A DNA stretch of 64,000 nt, taken from contig NZ_JAGGPR010000003.1 in the NCBI RefSeq assembly GCF_018613695.1, positions 620,452 to 684,451 on the forward strand. Direction: 5' to 3'. The notes below the pieces were generated by a model. That model made no database searches. It had not been told where the DNA came from and saw nothing but the letters and a program-made list of their open reading frames with translations. Below are positions 17,134-25,043 of this stretch, in pieces. The position numbers and the translations under genes are program-made. This stretch comes from Arthrobacter sp. ISL-95 (GTDB taxonomy: Bacteria; Actinomycetota; Actinomycetes; Actinomycetales; Micrococcaceae). Within the stretch, counting starts at the first letter, position 1, and the number at the start of each line of letters is the position of its first letter.

Positions 17134-17250
17134 TTAGGCAGGGTCCATCACGGCGGCGACAGCCTCGATTTCCACCAGCTGATGGTCGTATCCGAGGACT
17201 GTGACGCCCATGAGGGTGCTGGGTACATCGTGATCGCCAAAGGCCCCGCG
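17134..17250 (-). pseudogene. RidA-family remnant (C-terminal fragment)
   Basis: The 38 codons before the TAA at 17134 read FGDHDVPSTLMGVTVLG then LVEIEAVAAVMD, the closing strands of RidA/YjgF enamine deaminases (compare the family ending TTVGVxxLxxPxxLVEIEAVAV). No RidA N-terminus (the SGQ and Gly-rich parts) exists upstream in any minus-strand frame, so the gene is truncated. It lies next to the LacI/D-threonine-aldolase operon, where RidA proteins often co-occur, suggesting a once larger D-amino acid operon. Boundaries are approximate. Confidence 0.55.
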
Positions 17251-17368
17251 TTTGGAAACTGGACTGTGTTGTCCACATTCCATCACGTCTGGCGGCTGGC
17301 CCTGTCTTGTTGATTGGCAACGGGGTAGTGTCAGACGTAGGAGATTTCGGGTGCTGACGGGACCGGGG

Positions 17369-17397
17369 TTGACATTCGGGTTTTGCGCGAATACGAG
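17369..17397 (+). promoter_or_regulatory. Putative sigma-70-type promoter of the GAF-ANTAR gene
   Basis: Consensus -35 hexamer TTGACA (17369-17374) and, 17 nt on, TACGAG (17392-17397) as a weak -10, ending 57 bp before the ATG. The rest of 17251-17454 shows no coding sequence. Confidence 0.35.
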
Positions 17398-17454
17398 CGC
17401 ACTGCCGCCCAGCCGGAGATGCGTGGACTCCGGCATTGCTGGAATTGAGGCCGC

Positions 17455-18225
17455 ATGGCCCAGCACAACCAAGCTCCGACAGCTCCAGAACAATCCGAAG
17501 TGGACCTGACAGACTTCCTGCTGCGACTTCAGGATCTTTTGGTGGACAACGCGGATATTCGCGCGTTTCTTGAAGACTTCGCTTGCATGACCGCAACCAA
17601 GCTGACCAAGACCGGAAATACCATCGCGTGCGGCGTGACGGTCATCCGGCAGAAGAAACCGGTGGCCGTGGCGGAAAGCGATACCCTCGCCCGGAGGCTC
17701 GACGGAATTCAGAACAGTTTCGGCGATGGACCGTGCCTCGCGACCCTCCGGACCCGAAGCATCTCCCACGTGCCTGACGTTCAGACGGAACAACGCTGGC
17801 CGGAGTACATGAAAGCCGCCGCTGCAACCAATGTCGGCTCAATTTTGGCCCTCCCAATGGAACTGAACAGCACCGCTGAGGCCGTGGTGAACCTCTACTC
17901 CACGCGCCCGCACGGCTTCTCGCAAGACGACATCATGGCAGCGAAGCGGCTTACAGCCACGGGAGCCAAGGCGCTTCACCTCGCCGTGAAGATGGCGCAA
18001 CTGCGGGACACCCGGGATAATCTCACGGCAGCGTTGGAGTCCCGCGCGACGATCGATACCGCCGTCGGTATCATCATGGCTCAGAACAGGTGCTGCCGTG
18101 ACGAGGCCTTCCAAATCCTCGCCAGGGCATCGAGCCACCGGAACATCAAGCTCAGGACCGTGGCGGCGGGCATAATTGCGAAAGTGGCGGGGGACCAAAG
18201 GATCTCAGCGAACTTCGAGGAATGA
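17455..18225 (+). CDS. GAF and ANTAR domain protein (putative RNA-binding antiterminator)
   Basis: 256 residues. A GAF sensor domain covers about 30-170 (SFGDGPCLATLRT, the usual central motif) and a C-terminal ANTAR domain about 190-246 (IDTAVGIIMAQNRCCRDEA, then LRTVAAGII). ANTAR domains bind paired hairpins in nascent RNA and prevent termination; the GAF domain probably senses a small ligand or redox state. It is typical of actinobacteria, which have several paralogues. It stands alone with its own promoter. RNA targets are unknown. Confidence 0.92.
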   Translation: MAQHNQAPTAPEQSEVDLTDFLLRLQDLLVDNADIRAFLEDFACMTATKLTKTGNTIACGVTVIRQKKPVAVAESDTLARRLDGIQNSFGDGPCLATLRTRSISHVPDVQTEQRWPEYMKAAAATNVGSILALPMELNSTAEAVVNLYSTRPHGFSQDDIMAAKRLTATGAKALHLAVKMAQLRDTRDNLTAALESRATIDTAVGIIMAQNRCCRDEAFQILARASSHRNIKLRTVAAGIIAKVAGDQRISANFEE

Positions 18226-18340
18226 CTTTTTAGCTTCTTTCGCGCCCGACACACACCGCTCATTTTCCTGCAACGCGCCCGCAACATACATGCGGAAAGC
18301 TGGGTCTCATGGATGACGCATCCAGCGGAGGGGAGCAGAA

Positions 18341-18715
18341 ATGAGCATTGCTAACAGGGATCTTTTCCAGGCGCTGAAGACCCAGGCCAGCTTGGCGCAG
18401 GCGTTCGGCACTCTGCCGGGCAGCCAGGAAGAGCCACACGCACTGAAGCCAGGCGAGTCCATCGAGGCATGGCACAACGGCCGCCTCTACCACCGGGGCA
18501 CCGTAGTCAAAACAGTGGCGGGGACAGACCTCTTCTGGCTTCAGGACGAAACCGGCAGCCGACGTCTACTGGACATGGACTCCATGGAAATCGTTACCAG
18601 CGACGAGCCGGCTCCGGCACCCGCAACGCAGGCACCGGAGCCCACCCGGACAGCAACGGTCACACCAATCTCAGCGTATCCGCTCTTCACTGACGGCTCA
18701 CAGGCGATCGCCTAG
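18341..18715 (+). CDS. Hypothetical protein (124 aa) with SH3-like core
   Basis: Starts with ATG after GGAGGGGAG, a strong ribosome binding site. Residues about 35-85 (KPGESIEAWHNGRLYHRGTV, then LFWLQDE, RRLLDMDSMEIV) look like a small beta-barrel of the SH3/Tudor kind. The C-terminal third is an Ala/Pro/Thr-rich tail. No signal peptide. It converges on the arabinofuranosidase gene with a 4-nt overlap at 18712-18715. Function not known. Confidence 0.65.
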   Translation: MSIANRDLFQALKTQASLAQAFGTLPGSQEEPHALKPGESIEAWHNGRLYHRGTVVKTVAGTDLFWLQDETGSRRLLDMDSMEIVTSDEPAPAPATQAPEPTRTATVTPISAYPLFTDGSQAIA

Positions 18716-20238
18716 GAGTTCAGTTCCAGGCGGATCATGCTCCAGCTCACGGCCGGAAGTTCGGCGGTGAGGCGGCCGCCGTCGAGCTTCACGCTGACAT
18801 TTTCGGACGGCAGGACCGACGTCGAATCGTCAGCCGTTGCCTGCCAGTACGGGTCTTTGTTCGTGTAGGTAACAGCTTCAATGACTTTGCTTGCGTTGAG
18901 GCTTCCGACGGCGGCATCCAGCGTCAGCGCGTCCGTCGCCGAGCGGTTCACGGCAAAGACCACGGCCTGGTTTGCTTCGGCGTCGAACGTTGCCACCGTT
19001 GAGAGCGAGGTGAAGCCCGACGTCGTCTTGGTCTCCAGCAGCGGGGACTCGACGGCGAGATTCAGCACGGTGCCTGAGGCGTGCTGTGAGGTGAGCGCGA
19101 AGGGGTGGAAAGTAGTCTGCTTCCAAGCCCGGCCGCCCGGTTCCGTCATGATCGGCGCAATGACGTTGACCAGCTGCGCGAGGCTCGCGGAGTGGACGCG
19201 GTCCGTGTTCCGCAGCAGCGTGATGAGGAGATCGCCCACCACCACGGCGTCCGCAACCGTGTAGCGGTCCTCAAGCAGCACGGGGGCCACGGGCCAATCG
19301 TCGCCGGTTGGTGCCTTGGATTCGTCGCGGGACATGTGCCACACGTTCCACTCGTCGAACGAGATATTGACCTGTTTTTCGGACTTATTGGCTGACTTCA
19401 CGTGATCGATGTGTGACACCAGGTCCTTGATGAACGCTTCCATGCGGTGCCCCGCGGACAGGTGCTCCTGCAAGTCCCCGAAGTCCTCAAAGTACTGGTG
19501 CGCAGAAATCAGATCCACCAGCTCGTACGTCTCGTTGAGGACCACGCGCTCCCATTCGCCGAACGTGGGCATGGTAGGTCCGGAACTTCCACAAGCCACC
19601 AGTTCCAGGTCCGGATTGACCATGCGCATTGCCCGCGCGGTTTCGGCAGCGACCCGCGCGTACTCGTCGGCCTTCTTGTGGCCGATCTGCCAGAAGCCGT
19701 CCATCTCGTTCCCGAGGCACCACATCTTGATGTTATGAGGCTTGACGGCGCCATTCGCCTTGCGCTGTTCGGACAGAGCCGTTCCACCCTTGATGTTGGA
19801 GTACTCCAGCAGATCCAGAGCTTCCTGCGTGCCCCTGGTGCCCAGATTCACGGCCATCATTGGTTCAACACCGGCTTTCTCCGACCATTTGGCGAACTCG
19901 TCCACACCCACCAGGTTGGGATCGCTGGAGTGCCATGCGAGGTCGAGGCGGGTGGGGCGGCCTTCCTTTGGCCCGACTCCGTCTTCCCAGCGGTAGCCCG
20001 AAACGAAGTTGCCGCCCGGATACCGGACCGTGGAGACGCCCAATTCCTTGGTGAGTTCCAGGACGTCGGTGCGGAATCCGTCCTCATCGGCTTTGGGGTG
20101 CTCAGGCTCGAAGATGCCCGTGTACACACACCGGCCCAAGTGCTCAACGAACGCGCCGAAGGTCTTCCTCCGGACAGGGCCGATCACAAATGCGGGGTCA
20201 ACGGTGATTTTGGCAGTGCGGTTCTCTGGGTTTCCCAA
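18712..20238 (-). CDS. Alpha-L-arabinofuranosidase, GH51
   Basis: 508 residues from a TTG at 20238, preceded by AAAAGGA; the reading frame stays open upstream but that part lacks family similarity. It releases terminal arabinofuranose from arabinan or arabinoxylan oligosaccharides. The catalytic acid/base is E178 in WCLGNEMDG and the nucleophile E296 in SFDEWNVW, with GNFVSGYRWEDGVGP near the N-terminus. No signal peptide, so it acts on imported oligosaccharides. A LacI-type operator 37 bp upstream suggests sugar-controlled expression. The C-terminal beta domain is complete. Confidence 0.95.
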   Translation of the reverse strand: MGNPENRTAKITVDPAFVIGPVRRKTFGAFVEHLGRCVYTGIFEPEHPKADEDGFRTDVLELTKELGVSTVRYPGGNFVSGYRWEDGVGPKEGRPTRLDLAWHSSDPNLVGVDEFAKWSEKAGVEPMMAVNLGTRGTQEALDLLEYSNIKGGTALSEQRKANGAVKPHNIKMWCLGNEMDGFWQIGHKKADEYARVAAETARAMRMVNPDLELVACGSSGPTMPTFGEWERVVLNETYELVDLISAHQYFEDFGDLQEHLSAGHRMEAFIKDLVSHIDHVKSANKSEKQVNISFDEWNVWHMSRDESKAPTGDDWPVAPVLLEDRYTVADAVVVGDLLITLLRNTDRVHSASLAQLVNVIAPIMTEPGGRAWKQTTFHPFALTSQHASGTVLNLAVESPLLETKTTSGFTSLSTVATFDAEANQAVVFAVNRSATDALTLDAAVGSLNASKVIEAVTYTNKDPYWQATADDSTSVLPSENVSVKLDGGRLTAELPAVSWSMIRLELNS

Positions 20239-20274
20239 GGGGTGGGTCCTTTTCTGGTTTGCTTGGCTTTTGCG

Positions 20275-20298
20275 GGTTTCTACAACGTTATAGAAACC
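20275..20298 (-). promoter_or_regulatory. LacI-family operator upstream of the GH51 gene
   Basis: Dyad GGTTTCTA-CAACGTTA-TAGAAACC with perfect 8-bp outer arms and a central AACGTT, deviating from full 24-bp symmetry at one base pair. This A/T-armed, CG-centred form is characteristic of LacI-type sites. It sits 37 bp upstream of the TTG start, where it would overlap the promoter. Whether the LacI protein at 16069-17073 or a distant one binds here is unknown. Confidence 0.6.
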
Positions 20299-20437
20299 AT
20301 GCTGACGGCGCTGAGGGGTGTGAGTCAAGAGATTTCTTGCGGTAGCCGGCAAGTCCCGCACGTGTTCGCTGGCCACGCCGTTGTGCGGCGGGAGATTCGA
20401 ACGAGTGCAAGTTTCGGCGCCACGTAGGCTGAGTCCC

Positions 20438-21043
20438 ATGTCATTGGGAGTTGTGAGAGCGGCCTACTCTGCACGTGCCGAGGAATACACCGCGCTCTTC
20501 GGGACCATCAGCAGCACCCACCCCGCCGACCAGCGGCTCGTTCTGTCATGGGCCCAGGGGCTGTCAGGGAAAGTCATCGACGCCGGCTGCGGACCCGGGC
20601 AGTGGACTGAGTTCCTGTGCTCCGCCGGGGTGGACGTCCAAGGCGTGGATCTGGTGCCGGAGTTCATTGAAACGGCAAGGCAGAACTACCCGGACATTGA
20701 CTTCGCCGTCGGATCGCTTGGACGGTTGCCTACGCCGGATCAATCCCTGGCGGGGATCCTCGCCTGGTACTCACTGATTCATACTCCCCCGGCTGGGATC
20801 AGCCGGGTTTTGGGCGAGTTTGCGCGGTGCCTCCCACCCGGCGGCGGGCTCCTGCTCGGTTTCTTCGAAGGTCCCATCCTGGAAGCTTTCCCCCACGCAG
20901 TGACTCCCGCCTACTTCTGGCCTGTGGAGGAAATGTCGGCCCGGCTTCTGAAGGCAGGCTTCACGGTGGTAGGCACGTACGCTCGGGTCGACCCCGGAGC
21001 CCGCCCTCACGCAGCAATCGTTGCCCGCCGGGCGCAACTCTGA
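20438..21043 (+). CDS. Class I SAM-dependent methyltransferase
   Basis: 201 residues from the ATG at 20438. Motif I VIDAGCGPGQW is at about 46-56, the acidic residue binding the ribose is in VDLVPEF, and the post-motif LAWYSLIHTPP and LPPGGGLLLGFFE follow the Methyltransf_11 fold. The substrate domain is minimal, so the methyl acceptor (small molecule or other) cannot be predicted. It is transcribed divergently from the arabinofuranosidase gene; the 199 bp between them also holds the LacI-type operator. Confidence 0.85.
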   Translation: MSLGVVRAAYSARAEEYTALFGTISSTHPADQRLVLSWAQGLSGKVIDAGCGPGQWTEFLCSAGVDVQGVDLVPEFIETARQNYPDIDFAVGSLGRLPTPDQSLAGILAWYSLIHTPPAGISRVLGEFARCLPPGGGLLLGFFEGPILEAFPHAVTPAYFWPVEEMSARLLKAGFTVVGTYARVDPGARPHAAIVARRAQL

Positions 21044-21132
21044 CGCTCATACCCGCCCTTGTTCCTTGCCCTCAACGTAGTGCGGCGGGGGACGCGGATA
21101 TGCCCGGGATCCAAGCGCGCAGGAACAAAAAA

Positions 21133-21163
21133 ACAGGCCGGAGACGCAATGTCTCCGGCCTGT
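21133..21163 (-). terminator. Rho-independent terminator of tRNA-Lys
   Basis: Perfect 13-bp stem ACAGGCCGGAGAC / GTCTCCGGCCTGT with a 5-nt loop (GCAAT), followed on the minus strand by a run of seven T residues. It lies 10 bp after the tRNA 3' end. Confidence 0.9.
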
Positions 21164-21172
21164 CTTGGAGGG

Positions 21173-21245
21173 TGGGCCCTGTGGGGATCGAACCCACGAC
21201 CCACGGATTAAAAGTCCGATGCTCTACCAACTGAGCTAAAGGCCC
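21173..21245 (-). tRNA. tRNA-Lys (anticodon UUU)
   Basis: 73-nt cloverleaf on the minus strand. Acceptor GGGCCTT pairs with AGGGCCC (one G-U), the D arm is GCTC/GAGC, the anticodon loop CTTTTAA gives anticodon TTT, and the T arm GTGGG-TTCGATC-CCCAC is perfect. Discriminator is A; CCA is not encoded (next bases CCC). A strong terminator follows directly, so it is a single-gene transcript. The 241 bp between the tRNA and the next plus-strand start shows no other gene and should contain both promoters. Confidence 0.97.
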
Positions 21246-21486
21246 CTCCAGCTGTTGAAACAGCCATGAATACTGTACCCCAAGGTCAAGGCCACTGTAG
21301 AACTCAAGGTGACGTGCGCCGTCGTCACCTTCTTTGGAAGAAAGTTCGACGGCGACGCGCGGCCGGCAGCGGCGTGTCGCGGCGAGTGCGGCGGCAAAGT
21401 GGGTGGTGGCCGTACGCCCCCAACAACGCCACCAGCCCGGGCAACCGTTACTCGACCCCACCAGAGCACAGGAGTACGGTGAACTC

Positions 21487-22146
21487 ATGAGCGAACAGCC
21501 AGGATCACGTGCGTACGGCGGAGCAAACAGGCACCACAAGCCCAAGCCCTTCGCGCCCATCGATTTCGAACCGTTCGCAGGTGGCGCCGACCCCGCGCGG
21601 GTCTCGGAGGCAGCCCACCTCGCGGCCCAGGCGCTGGTAAGACGCGGCCGCGACAGCGATGACCCCACGGTCACCAGCCGCCTGGTGAAGCTGGCTGATG
21701 AACAGGGCCTCGAAGCCATCGCGGAGATGTGGGCAGAAAGTCCTGCACGTTCCCTGCCCGGCGCCCTCTGGAGGCTCTACGCACTCCGCGCCGCCACCAT
21801 CCAGAATCCCGAACGGATCTCCGTCTACTTCAGGGCCGGTCGCGATACCGCGCAGGTTTCCAATGTGGTGGCAGGTGCAGCTGAGCCGCCGGGAGCCGAC
21901 GAAATGAAGACCATGGCTGATGCCATCTTGTCCGGCGCTTTCGACGGCGAGTTCGACGTCGCGCTGGAACGTTCCGCCGCTTTCTGCCGCGTGGTGGCGC
22001 TCGGCCAGGTGACCCTTGCGGACGGCGCAGAGCACAGCAATGAAGGCCATGCCAGCAAGCTCACGCGCAATTCGCACCAGCTGGTTAAGACCGCGGAAGA
22101 CCTTGAGCACGCAGCCAACGCGTGGCGCCTGGGAGAGCTCGACTAG
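21487..22146 (+). CDS. Conserved-type hypothetical protein (219 aa), helical
   Basis: The ATG at 21487 was chosen because the upstream in-frame stretch is Arg-rich, lies in the tRNA promoter region and looks non-coding. After a short basic N-terminus (NRHHKPKPF) the protein is almost wholly alpha-helical and Ala-rich (RVSEAAHLAAQALVRRGR, LPGALWRLYALRAATIQ, LVKTAEDLEHAANAWR). No membrane segment or catalytic motif is recognised. Similar proteins in relatives are sometimes called DNA-binding, which this sequence does not itself prove. Confidence 0.7.
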   Translation: MSEQPGSRAYGGANRHHKPKPFAPIDFEPFAGGADPARVSEAAHLAAQALVRRGRDSDDPTVTSRLVKLADEQGLEAIAEMWAESPARSLPGALWRLYALRAATIQNPERISVYFRAGRDTAQVSNVVAGAAEPPGADEMKTMADAILSGAFDGEFDVALERSAAFCRVVALGQVTLADGAEHSNEGHASKLTRNSHQLVKTAEDLEHAANAWRLGELD

Positions 22147-22331
22147 CGGGCAAAAGGGCGAAACGTACCCACGTCGGGTCCGGCCTGTCAATGTTGACTT
22201 AGCCCGCCTGACGGTGAAAACTAAAACTGGTGTCGAACCGCGAAACCCCCGGGCTTCAACATATAGCCGCTTCGAGCGGCCTACCGCCGAGAGGCGTATC
22301 CGGTTCGGCACCATTTTTATGCCCAAACGCA

Positions 22332-22369
22332 GTTTGCCCGGGCCCGCACTGAAGCGGACCCGGGCAAAC
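22332..22369. terminator. Hairpin between convergent genes
   Basis: Stem GTTTGCCCGGG / CCCGGGCAAAC (11 bp) extended by CCGC / GCGG after a one-base mismatch, with loop ACTGAA. No long T-run follows on either strand. It lies 11 bp after the lipoprotein stop and 185 bp after the plus-strand gene, so it probably terminates at least the lipoprotein transcript. The remaining 22147-22331 shows nothing recognisable. Confidence 0.6.
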
Positions 22370-22379
22370 ACGCTCACCA

Positions 22380-23117
22380 CTACTTCAATGTGACCGTGGT
22401 GTCAGCTGTTTCCTTCTTGTCGTGATCGAGGTCGCCGTTGGCACCCTGAGGCGTCATGGTCACCTTGATTTCGGTTTCCTTCCCGGCGGTGTAGGCGAAG
22501 TTCTCCGCGATGTTGAAGGACTCACCGGGCTTCAGCACGAACGGGTCCTTCTCCTTCAGCTTGACGCCTGAGCTGGAAAGGCCGTGCTTCTTGTAGCCGT
22601 CGCTGCTGGAGTCCGACGGCATCCCGCCGAGGTACTTCCAGTCCGGGTACTTTGCGTTGGGAGTGATCAGCGAGTGGCTCAGGGGGATCTCGGCTGATGA
22701 GGTGTTGGTGACCACGTAGTTCAGGTACACCACGGGGTCACCCTTCTTGAGCAGGTTTTCCTTGGTCTCCTTGTCCACGAACATGCTGTCCTTGGACGCA
22801 ACATCGGTTGCCACTTGGTAGATGTCCACGCTGAAGCTGTCGCCCATGATGGTGCCCAGCTTGTCCCCGGCCTCGGAGATCGGCAGAGCCCAGGCAGCGG
22901 CCTTGTACGAGCCGGACGAAGTGCCGGCGCCCTCTGACGAGGTGGTGGCCAAGGCGGACGCCGAGGCTGACGGTGAAGCGGGCGCTGACGCCGAGGAGGA
23001 CGACGACGGCTCGGAACCACCCGGCGTCGGGCCCGCCGTTGCTCCGCCACAGGCGGTTAGGGCCAGCAGGCCGGCAGCGGCGATGCCGGAAATTTTCATG
23101 ACATGGTTGAGTCGCAT
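22380..23117 (-). CDS. Putative lipoprotein (DUF4352-like ligand domain possible)
   Basis: 245 residues. The signal peptide ends in the lipobox LTAC with lipidation Cys23 (LLALTACGG), so the protein is anchored to the outer face of the membrane. A Ser/Ala/Pro stretch at about 30-70 acts as a linker, then a beta-rich domain follows (VVYLNYVVTNTSSAEIPLSH, FVLKPGESFNIAENF), which resembles immunoglobulin-like extracellular domains of actinobacterial lipoproteins. The ATG at 23117 is preceded by GGGGGAA. Function unknown. Confidence 0.8.
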   Translation of the reverse strand: MRLNHVMKISGIAAAGLLALTACGGATAGPTPGGSEPSSSSSASAPASPSASASALATTSSEGAGTSSGSYKAAAWALPISEAGDKLGTIMGDSFSVDIYQVATDVASKDSMFVDKETKENLLKKGDPVVYLNYVVTNTSSAEIPLSHSLITPNAKYPDWKYLGGMPSDSSSDGYKKHGLSSSGVKLKEKDPFVLKPGESFNIAENFAYTAGKETEIKVTMTPQGANGDLDHDKKETADTTVTLK

Positions 23118-23310
23118 GGTTCCCCCATTGAGTGGATTTATTCGGTGCTTCTACAGTGTCGCACGGTTGCTGAGGCGCAGCGATGGGGAGAAGTGCCCGC
23201 CACACTCCCGGGCTTCGCGACCGCCACCACTGGACCGGTAAAGTTGGGACCGAAACGGGCTGCGTCAAGTCAAACTGCCCGTGCCCATCCGTCCCCGGCC
23301 CGGAAGCGAA

Positions 23311-23928
23311 ATGAAGCTGCGCCTTTTTCCCCAGGAACCTGCCGGGCTCGTGCTGCTCGCGCAGATGGCCGGCGTCATTGTAGCCGCGACTGGAACGCTC
23401 TCCGAGATACTCGGAGCTCCGGCCAGTGAACACCAGCGCCTCGCTGAAGAGCTGCACGAGCACGAATCCAAATCCTTGGACCTGCATTTCGCGCTGCTGA
23501 CGCATATGCGGACCAGCTTTGTGAACCCGCTCCCCCGCGAGGACATGTACACGCTTTCCCGCCACCTTAATGAGGCCATGGAGAAGCTCGACGCCGCCGG
23601 AGACCTCGTGGCGCTCTACAAACTGGATCGCCTCCCCAAACGCGCTGCAGACCAGTTGGAGATCATCAGCAGGCAGGCCGAGCTCACCGTGGACGCGATG
23701 CGGAAGCTCGAGGACCTGGACGAGCTCGAGGACTACTGGATCGAAATCCTTCGGCTGGCCAAGCGTGCAGAACGCTCACACCGGATTTGGGTTGCCGAGA
23801 TGCTCAAGGACATGAAGTCCACGCAGTACGCAAGGCACCGGGACATCGCCAACCAGCTGGTTGAAGTTACCAAGGACATGCGGAAGGTCGCCACCCAGGT
23901 AGGCAGCATCATCGTCAAGGAATCATGA
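23311..23928 (+). CDS. DUF47 family (PhoU-like) accessory protein of phosphate transporter
   Basis: 205 residues from the ATG at 23311, all helical, with the opening MKLRLFPQEPAGLVLLAQMA and heptad-rich helices (HEHESKSLDLHFALL, LEDLDELEDYWIEILRLAKRAERSH) of the DUF47/PhoU-div group. Its stop is followed 1 bp later by the Pit gene GTG. In other bacteria such proteins pair with Pit and affect phosphate uptake. Here the same role is inferred from fold and coupling. Confidence 0.9.
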   Translation: MKLRLFPQEPAGLVLLAQMAGVIVAATGTLSEILGAPASEHQRLAEELHEHESKSLDLHFALLTHMRTSFVNPLPREDMYTLSRHLNEAMEKLDAAGDLVALYKLDRLPKRAADQLEIISRQAELTVDAMRKLEDLDELEDYWIEILRLAKRAERSHRIWVAEMLKDMKSTQYARHRDIANQLVEVTKDMRKVATQVGSIIVKES

Positions 23929-23929
23929 C

Positions 23930-24946
23930 GTGACCATCGCCTTCCTGGTCCTCGTAGTTGCTTTGGCCTCCGGGTTCGCGTTCCTCAACGGTTTCCGCGA
24001 TGTCTCCAACGCCGTCGCACTCTCAACGCGGACCCGCGCCCTCACGCCGTCCATTGCAGTGCTGCTCGCGGCCGTCTTCAACTTTGTCGGTGCCATGCTC
24101 AGTGGCACCTTCATCCTCGCCTTCACGCAGTCCTGGATCACCCTGCCCAGCGGGACCGGCGGCCTCACCATGCTGGCCTCCGCGCTCACCGCAGCCATCC
24201 TGTGGGGCATCTACGCGTGGTGGCGCGGCATCCCCTTGTCCTCCACAAACTCGCTGGTTGGCGGCCTGATCGGGGCCGGCACCGCGAGCGTCCTTGTGGG
24301 CGGAAATGCAGTGGACGGCATAGACAACGTCTTGCTCACCCAGGTGGCACTGCCGTTGGTGCTGTCCCCCGTGATCGCGTTAGTGGCTGCGTACCTGCTG
24401 GTGTGGCCGGTGACGTGGGCAGCGCGATACTCGCAACCCAATGTGGTGAACCGCCGGTTCCGCCGGGCACAGGCCGTCTCCGCTGCCGCGGTGGCGTTCG
24501 GTCACGGGCTCCAGGATGGTCAGCGCACTGCCGCCGTGATGGTGTTGGCCATGGTTGCTGCCGGGTTATCCGGCGGCAGCGACGTGCCGCTCTGGATCCT
24601 GCTGCTCACTGCCATCATGCTCACTGCCGGCACCATGTTCGGCGGCTGGCGGATCTCCCACACCCTTGGTTACAAACTCATTCGGGTGGATCCGCTGCGC
24701 GGTTTCGTGGCGCAAACCTTGACGTCCGTGATGTTGTTCATCGGCGCAATCGGTTTTCACCTGCCGCTCTCAACCACCCATACGCTGACAGCGTCGGTGC
24801 TGGGTGCGGGCGTGAACCAGCGGTTCCACACTGTTAACAGGCGCCTGGTCCGGAGAATTCTGTTGTTCTGGGTGGCCACTCCGCTGATCACGGCCGCGGT
24901 GGCGTTCGTTCTGGAGCTGGCGTTCTCGCCGCTCGCGGATTTGTAG
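23930..24946 (+). CDS. pit: Inorganic phosphate transporter, Pit family
   Basis: 338 residues with about 9-10 hydrophobic segments. The two inverted PiT signature regions are recognisable: GFRDVSNAVALSTRTRAL near residue 21 and AFGHGLQDGQRTAAVM near 190, plus PLSSTNSLVGG and PLSTTHTLTASVLGAG. Such carriers move metal-phosphate with H+ or Na+. The usual Asn-Asp of the signature (GxND) is changed to Arg-Asp in the first copy and Gln-Asp in the second, so transport properties may differ. GTG start, coupled to the DUF47 gene. Confidence 0.9.
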   Translation: MTIAFLVLVVALASGFAFLNGFRDVSNAVALSTRTRALTPSIAVLLAAVFNFVGAMLSGTFILAFTQSWITLPSGTGGLTMLASALTAAILWGIYAWWRGIPLSSTNSLVGGLIGAGTASVLVGGNAVDGIDNVLLTQVALPLVLSPVIALVAAYLLVWPVTWAARYSQPNVVNRRFRRAQAVSAAAVAFGHGLQDGQRTAAVMVLAMVAAGLSGGSDVPLWILLLTAIMLTAGTMFGGWRISHTLGYKLIRVDPLRGFVAQTLTSVMLFIGAIGFHLPLSTTHTLTASVLGAGVNQRFHTVNRRLVRRILLFWVATPLITAAVAFVLELAFSPLADL

Positions 24947-24961
24947 ACCCAAGTATGAAAA

Positions 24962-25003
24962 AACGACGGCGGCCGTACCCCCAAGGCGACGGCCGCCGTC
25001 GTT
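24962..25003 (-). terminator. Terminator of the pst operon
   Basis: Perfect 15-bp stem AACGACGGCGGCCGT (24962-24976) / ACGGCCGCCGTCGTT (24989-25003) with a 12-nt loop. On the minus strand the stem runs into a T-rich tract (TTTTTTCAT). It lies between convergent pit and pstB and may stop both. Confidence 0.8.
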
Positions 25004-25043
25004 CTGTGCCGACTCCCCCTAGAAGCCGGAACCTGCAGAACCC

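Noticed and set aside
16114..17313. Long plus-strand frame opposite the LacI-type gene
   Set aside because: Composition is that of an antisense shadow and the opposite strand has a complete LacI protein.
17251..17793. Minus-strand frame upstream of the RidA fragment
   Set aside because: It overlaps the GAF-ANTAR gene and shows no RidA N-terminus; only the last 38 codons look like RidA.
22210..22260. TTCGA-like T-loop word suggesting a tRNA
   Set aside because: No acceptor, D or anticodon stems can be built around it.
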